NCBI GenBank assembly: GCA_009668015.1
Contig: WJYB01000001.1
Span: 62,001-126,000, forward strand
Source: Enterobacteriaceae bacterium RIT714
Lineage (GTDB): Bacteria; Pseudomonadota; Gammaproteobacteria; Enterobacterales; Enterobacteriaceae
Length of the DNA stretch: 64,000 nt
Direction of reading: 5' to 3'
The notes under the pieces are model-generated. The model had not been told where the DNA came from, made no database searches, and saw only the letters and a program-made list of their open reading frames with translations. This document shows positions 63,552 through 64,000 of the stretch, one piece after another. A program made the position numbers and the translations under genes. Position 1 is the stretch's first letter. Every line of letters begins with the position of its first letter.

Positions 63552-64000
63552 ATGGACGCACTTGAACTGCTTGTTAACCGCCGTAGCGCTTCACGCCTGG
63601 CCGAACCCGCCCCTGCCGGTGAGCAACTGGAAAGCATTCTGCATGCCGGAATGCGCGCCCCGGATCACGGCACGCTTCAGCCGTGGCATTTCTTTATTAT
63701 TGAAGGGGAAGGACGCGATCGTTTTAGCGCCGTGCTGGAAAAGGGGGCGAAAGAGGCCGGACAAGATGAAAAGGGCATTGATAAAGCGCGCAATGCGCCT
63801 TTCCGCGCGCCACTGATCATTGCCGTGGTGGCAAAATGCCAGCCAGAGCATAAAGTGCCGGTCTGGGAGCAAGAGATGTCAGCCGGTTGCGCAGTGATGG
63901 CGATGCAAATGGCGGCCGTCGCCCAGGGCTTTAACGGCATCTGGCGCACCGGCCCGCTCACCGACAGCCCGGCAGTTCGCACCGGATTATCCTGCGGCGA
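63552..64000 (+). CDS. ydjA: YdjA, FMN-dependent nitroreductase-family protein (3' end outside window)
   Basis: The first 149 codons of a small nitroreductase. [16 protein letters not shown] gives the FMN-contacting RRS motif; [17 protein letters not shown] and [25 protein letters not shown] match E. coli YdjA (183 residues). The ATG follows ACAGGAGTTAATCA, a good ribosome-binding site. The window ends before the last 30 or so codons. Confidence 0.96.
   Translation, partial: MDALELLVNRRSASRLAEPAPAGEQLESILHAGMRAPDHGTLQPWHFFIIEGEGRDRFSAVLEKGAKEAGQDEKGIDKARNAPFRAPLIIAVVAKCQPEHKVPVWEQEMSAGCAVMAMQMAAVAQGFNGIWRTGPLTDSPAVRTGLSCG

Overview
The window is chromosomal DNA of a motile member of the Enterobacteriaceae, most like Enterobacter, Lelliottia or Leclercia. 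This is judged from protein similarity recalled from memory, not from a search. Nearly every gene has a close E. coli K-12 counterpart of the same length, in the same operons. There are no insertion sequences, prophages, CRISPR arrays, rRNA or tRNA genes that I can see.

Left part (1 to about 35,440) follows the K-12 25-min order: fhuE (cut by the window edge), hinT-ycfL-lpoB-thiK-nagZ-ycfP, ndh, ycfJ, comR/bhsA, ldtC, mfd, ycfT, lolCDE-nagK-cobB, potABCD, pepT, then a long leftward run rluE-nudJ-mnmA-hflD-purB-phoP-phoQ-roxA, and rightward icd. Themes are envelope building and recycling (LpoB, NagZ, NagK, LdtC, LolCDE), polyamine uptake, tRNA/rRNA modification and Mg2+/low-pH sensing.

Middle part (35,440 to about 38,000) is a junction. 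K-12 has icd and yeaQ several hundred kb apart on opposite sides of the terminus; here they are about 2.5 kb apart. The junction holds a small gene with a sigma-S-like promoter, a methyl-accepting chemotaxis gene with an excellent sigma-28 promoter, and a compact run of hairpins ending in an intrinsic terminator that looks like an undescribed non-coding RNA.

Right part (38,000 to 64,000) follows the K-12 40-min block in reverse: yeaQ, yoaJ/yoaK, dgcP, yoaF, yeaO, nimT/nimR, yeaL, yoaI, yeaK, yeaH-yeaG, mipA, yeaE, yeaD, gapA, msrB, yeaC, pncA, ansA, sppA, ydjA (cut by the edge). Accessory insertions are a DUF523 gene, a CTP-synthase-like amidotransferase, an unknown 101-residue gene, a GH31 glycosidase plus GPH sugar transporter pair, a secreted GH18 chitinase and a yajD-like HNH gene.

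The most interesting signals are in non-coding or very small-gene space: the four-hairpin RNA at 37,689-37,844, a second short RNA candidate at 39,654-39,710, an unannotated two-gene microprotein operon at 7,837-8,111 behind a perfect sigma-S -10 element, paired candidate ComR sites around comR/bhsA, and a scattered family of CCCTC/GAGGG hairpins used as intergenic terminators.
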